Assembly (NCBI GenBank): GCA_002715785.1 | Contig: PBAA01000004.1 | Span: 61,794 to 82,871 of the forward strand | Reading direction: 5' to 3' | Length of the DNA stretch: 21,078 nt | Origin: Gammaproteobacteria bacterium | GTDB lineage: Bacteria; Pseudomonadota; Gammaproteobacteria; Pseudomonadales; Azotimanducaceae | In this document: piece after piece, positions 19,267 to 21,078 of the stretch | How the letters are laid out: the number at the start of each line of letters is the position of its first letter | How positions within the stretch are numbered: position 1 is the first letter of the stretch | Made by a program: the position numbers and the translations under genes | The notes under the pieces: generated by a model | The model's database searches: none | What the model was told of the DNA's origin: nothing | Seen by the model: only the letters and a program-made list of their open reading frames with translations

Positions 19267-21078
19267 TTAGGCGGGAGAGGGTTCTACTAGGTCTTCTCCG
19301 TCCTCGGTTTGGTCGTTTGCTCGGTTGGATGGCCAATCCCTAGTCGCCTCTTGGAGGCTTTGTTGGTAATAGAGGTTGGCGTAATGGCCGCCACGGGCGA
19401 TGAGTTCGGCGTGATCACCAATCTCTGAAATTTGACCATCGATGAGAACGACTATCCGATCTGCATTTCGAATCGTCGACAACCGATGAGCGATTACGAA
19501 ACTGATGCGGCCCGATAAGACCTGGCCGAGGCTGCGTTGAATCTTAGCCTCGGTGACCGTGTCGACTGAGCTGGTTGCTTCGTCCATCACTAATATCTGC
19601 GGGTCGGCAAGAATCGCCCGCGCGAACGAGACGAGCTGTTTTTGACCCGCGGATAACATATCGCCGTCTTCTCCGACGTCGGTCCGGTAGCCGTTCTCGA
19701 GCGCATTAATGAACTCGTGGGCACCAACGGTTTCCGCCGCTTCGATCACGTCGCTATCGGAAGCAGTTAAACGGCCATAGCGAATGTTTTCTAGGACGGT
19801 ACCTCGAAAGACGTGCGCATTTTGTAGTACGACGCCGAGGTTGGACTGGAGCCAGCGGAGGCTGCGGTTGCGGTAGTCGATACCGTCGATACGGACTTGC
19901 CCCGATGTTGGCTGGTAGAAACGGCAGACCAGGTTGACGAGTGTACTTTTCCCGCTACCGGTAGGGCCGACGATGGCGATAGTTTCACCTTTACGCGCCG
20001 TCAGGTTGATGTCGCGGAGGACGGGGACCGTAGCGTTGTATGCGAAGTTGACGTTTACTAGCTCGACTTCGTGAATATCGACAGGCCCGCCGTCTGCAGC
20101 TCGGGTTTCGCGTTGAGGTGTAGACCGATGGATACGCACGGCGTTGGATACAGAATCTGAGTCTTTAATCTCGGGTTCAGCATCAATGAGACTCAAGACT
20201 CGTTCGGCCGACGCTTGTGCCATCTGCATTTCCGCGAACCAGTACCCCATCACTTCCACAGGGTCGAAGAAATGTCGAGCGAACATCATGAAAGCCACTA
20301 ACGTCCCAGCCTCGACAATGCCAACCAGCATGTCCGAACCGCCGACCGCGAGTGTGAGTCCAACCGCCAGGCTGCTCATTATTAGAATGATTGGAATATA
20401 AATTGCCGACAAGGTGAGGTTTCGGACAGATGCGATGTACATGTCGCCTGTCAGGTGGTGAAATTCGCTTGCATTGGGCGCTTCTCTCGAAAACGTTTTG
20501 CTCGTGAGAACCCCCATAATGCCCTGCGTATATGCGCCGGTGATCCTCGAATTGGTACGGCGCACGGCACGCGCACTCCCGAGAATGGTTCGTTGGAATT
20601 TTATCGACACCCAAGTAAGGAATGGGACGATGGCCAACACCAACAGTGCCAATTTCCAGTTCATCACAAGCATCGCAACGGTCATACCGAGCATGACCGC
20701 GCTACCCCAAATGAGATCGAGCAACCCCCACGCCAGAATGTTCGTGAGGCGTTCACAGTCGGATGTCATACGTGCCATTAACCAGCCGACGGGTCGATAG
20801 TCGAAAAATGAAAACGACAAATTCTGCAAGTTCGCGAATGCCGCTTTGCGGATGTCGTAACTCGCGTAGACACGAATTTTCGACGTCATCCATATGAAAC
20901 TACCAATGGAAACGGCCATGAGGAAACAGGTTCCTAAGTAAACCATTGCCCAGAAAAATAGATCGGCTTCTTGACCGTTTGCGTCGACATCGTCGATTAA
21001 CCACTTGGTAATAAGGGGATACGCCATCTCCATAAGCGCAGTCACGCTTCCGGCGACTACCATTACCCATAATTCGGC
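19267..21078 (-). CDS. ABC exporter-type fused permease/ATPase, MsbA/MdlB-like (N-terminus beyond right edge)
   Basis: At least 603 residues in the window; the frame stays open to the edge (AELW before the first Met at 21063), and helix 1 is only partly visible, so the true start lies outside. Counting from that Met, a type IV exporter membrane domain (about 1-290) is followed by a nucleotide-binding domain: Walker A GPTGSGKST (366-374), Q-loop VVLQNAHVF, signature LSAGQKQ (470-476, alanine for the usual first glycine), Walker B ILVMDEATSSVD (490-501) and switch His526 in IAHRLST. The FFDYRPVGWLMARMTSDCERL segment is typical of lipid/drug exporters. It would act as a homodimer or heterodimer; a partner gene could lie to the right. 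The acidic C-terminal tail (EDGEDLVEPSPA) is not conserved. The substrate is unknown. Confidence 0.92.
   Translation of the reverse strand, partial: AELWVMVVAGSVTALMEMAYPLITKWLIDDVDANGQEADLFFWAMVYLGTCFLMAVSIGSFIWMTSKIRVYASYDIRKAAFANLQNLSFSFFDYRPVGWLMARMTSDCERLTNILAWGLLDLIWGSAVMLGMTVAMLVMNWKLALLVLAIVPFLTWVSIKFQRTILGSARAVRRTNSRITGAYTQGIMGVLTSKTFSREAPNASEFHHLTGDMYIASVRNLTLSAIYIPIILIMSSLAVGLTLAVGGSDMLVGIVEAGTLVAFMMFARHFFDPVEVMGYWFAEMQMAQASAERVLSLIDAEPEIKDSDSVSNAVRIHRSTPQRETRAADGGPVDIHEVELVNVNFAYNATVPVLRDINLTARKGETIAIVGPTGSGKSTLVNLVCRFYQPTSGQVRIDGIDYRNRSLRWLQSNLGVVLQNAHVFRGTVLENIRYGRLTASDSDVIEAAETVGAHEFINALENGYRTDVGEDGDMLSAGQKQLVSFARAILADPQILVMDEATSSVDTVTEAKIQRSLGQVLSGRISFVIAHRLSTIRNADRIVVLIDGQISEIGDHAELIARGGHYANLYYQQSLQEATRDWPSNRANDQTEDGEDLVEPSPA

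Overview
This 21 kb window reads as chromosomal DNA of a free-living, lipid-handling proteobacterium, most likely a (marine-type) gammaproteobacterium. The case rests on an outer-membrane lipid transport set (MlaA/MlaC), a TatT-type TRAP transporter, Cfa, Glk and several acyl-CoA and redox enzymes. Genes are tightly packed, often with 4-nt ATGA overlaps, and TTG or GTG starts are frequent. I saw no tRNA, rRNA, CRISPR array, insertion sequence or prophage gene, and no gene-free stretch longer than about 180 bp. Taxonomy is an inference from gene content only.

Layout. (1) 1-1913, minus: a Dpp/Opp-type peptide ABC importer, substrate-binding protein followed by the permease, which runs off the left edge. 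(2) 1944-3985, plus: a PRISE-family short-chain reductase overlapping a glucokinase. (3) 4006-5178, minus: cyclopropane fatty acid synthase, divergent across a 177-bp region (holding a perfect 17-bp inverted repeat) from (4) 5356-6735, plus: a luciferase-like F420-type oxidoreductase and a small three-helix membrane protein. (5) 6764-8436, minus: alpha/beta hydrolase and enoyl-CoA hydratase paralogue, overlapping by 4 nt. (6) 8614-16072, plus: the centrepiece, seven tightly linked genes tatT-dctP-dctQ-dctM-mlaC-mlaA-RND, with yjbQ (16102-16527) 29 nt further on. (7) 16535-16930, minus: a small unknown protein whose upstream DNA looks like its own N-terminus in a shifted frame. (8) 17095-19166, plus: two overlapping acyl-CoA dehydrogenase genes that look like a heteromeric pair. 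(9) 19267-21078, minus: an exporter-type ABC ATPase/permease that runs off the right edge.

How they may work together. The seven-gene run combines a TRAP importer carrying the TatT lipoprotein (the Treponema TatT/TatP(T) homologues were proposed to handle hydrophobic ligands) with an MlaA outer-membrane lipoprotein, an MlaC periplasmic lipid shuttle and an RND/MMPL pump, and shows no MlaFEDB complex. The gene order suggests one trans-envelope pathway for a hydrophobic molecule, with outer-membrane, periplasmic and inner-membrane parts made together. The neighbouring acyl-CoA dehydrogenase pair, enoyl-CoA hydratase, PRISE enone-reductase-like enzyme and F420-type oxidoreductase would fit catabolism or remodelling of lipid or isoprenoid compounds. 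That link is a guess from proximity.
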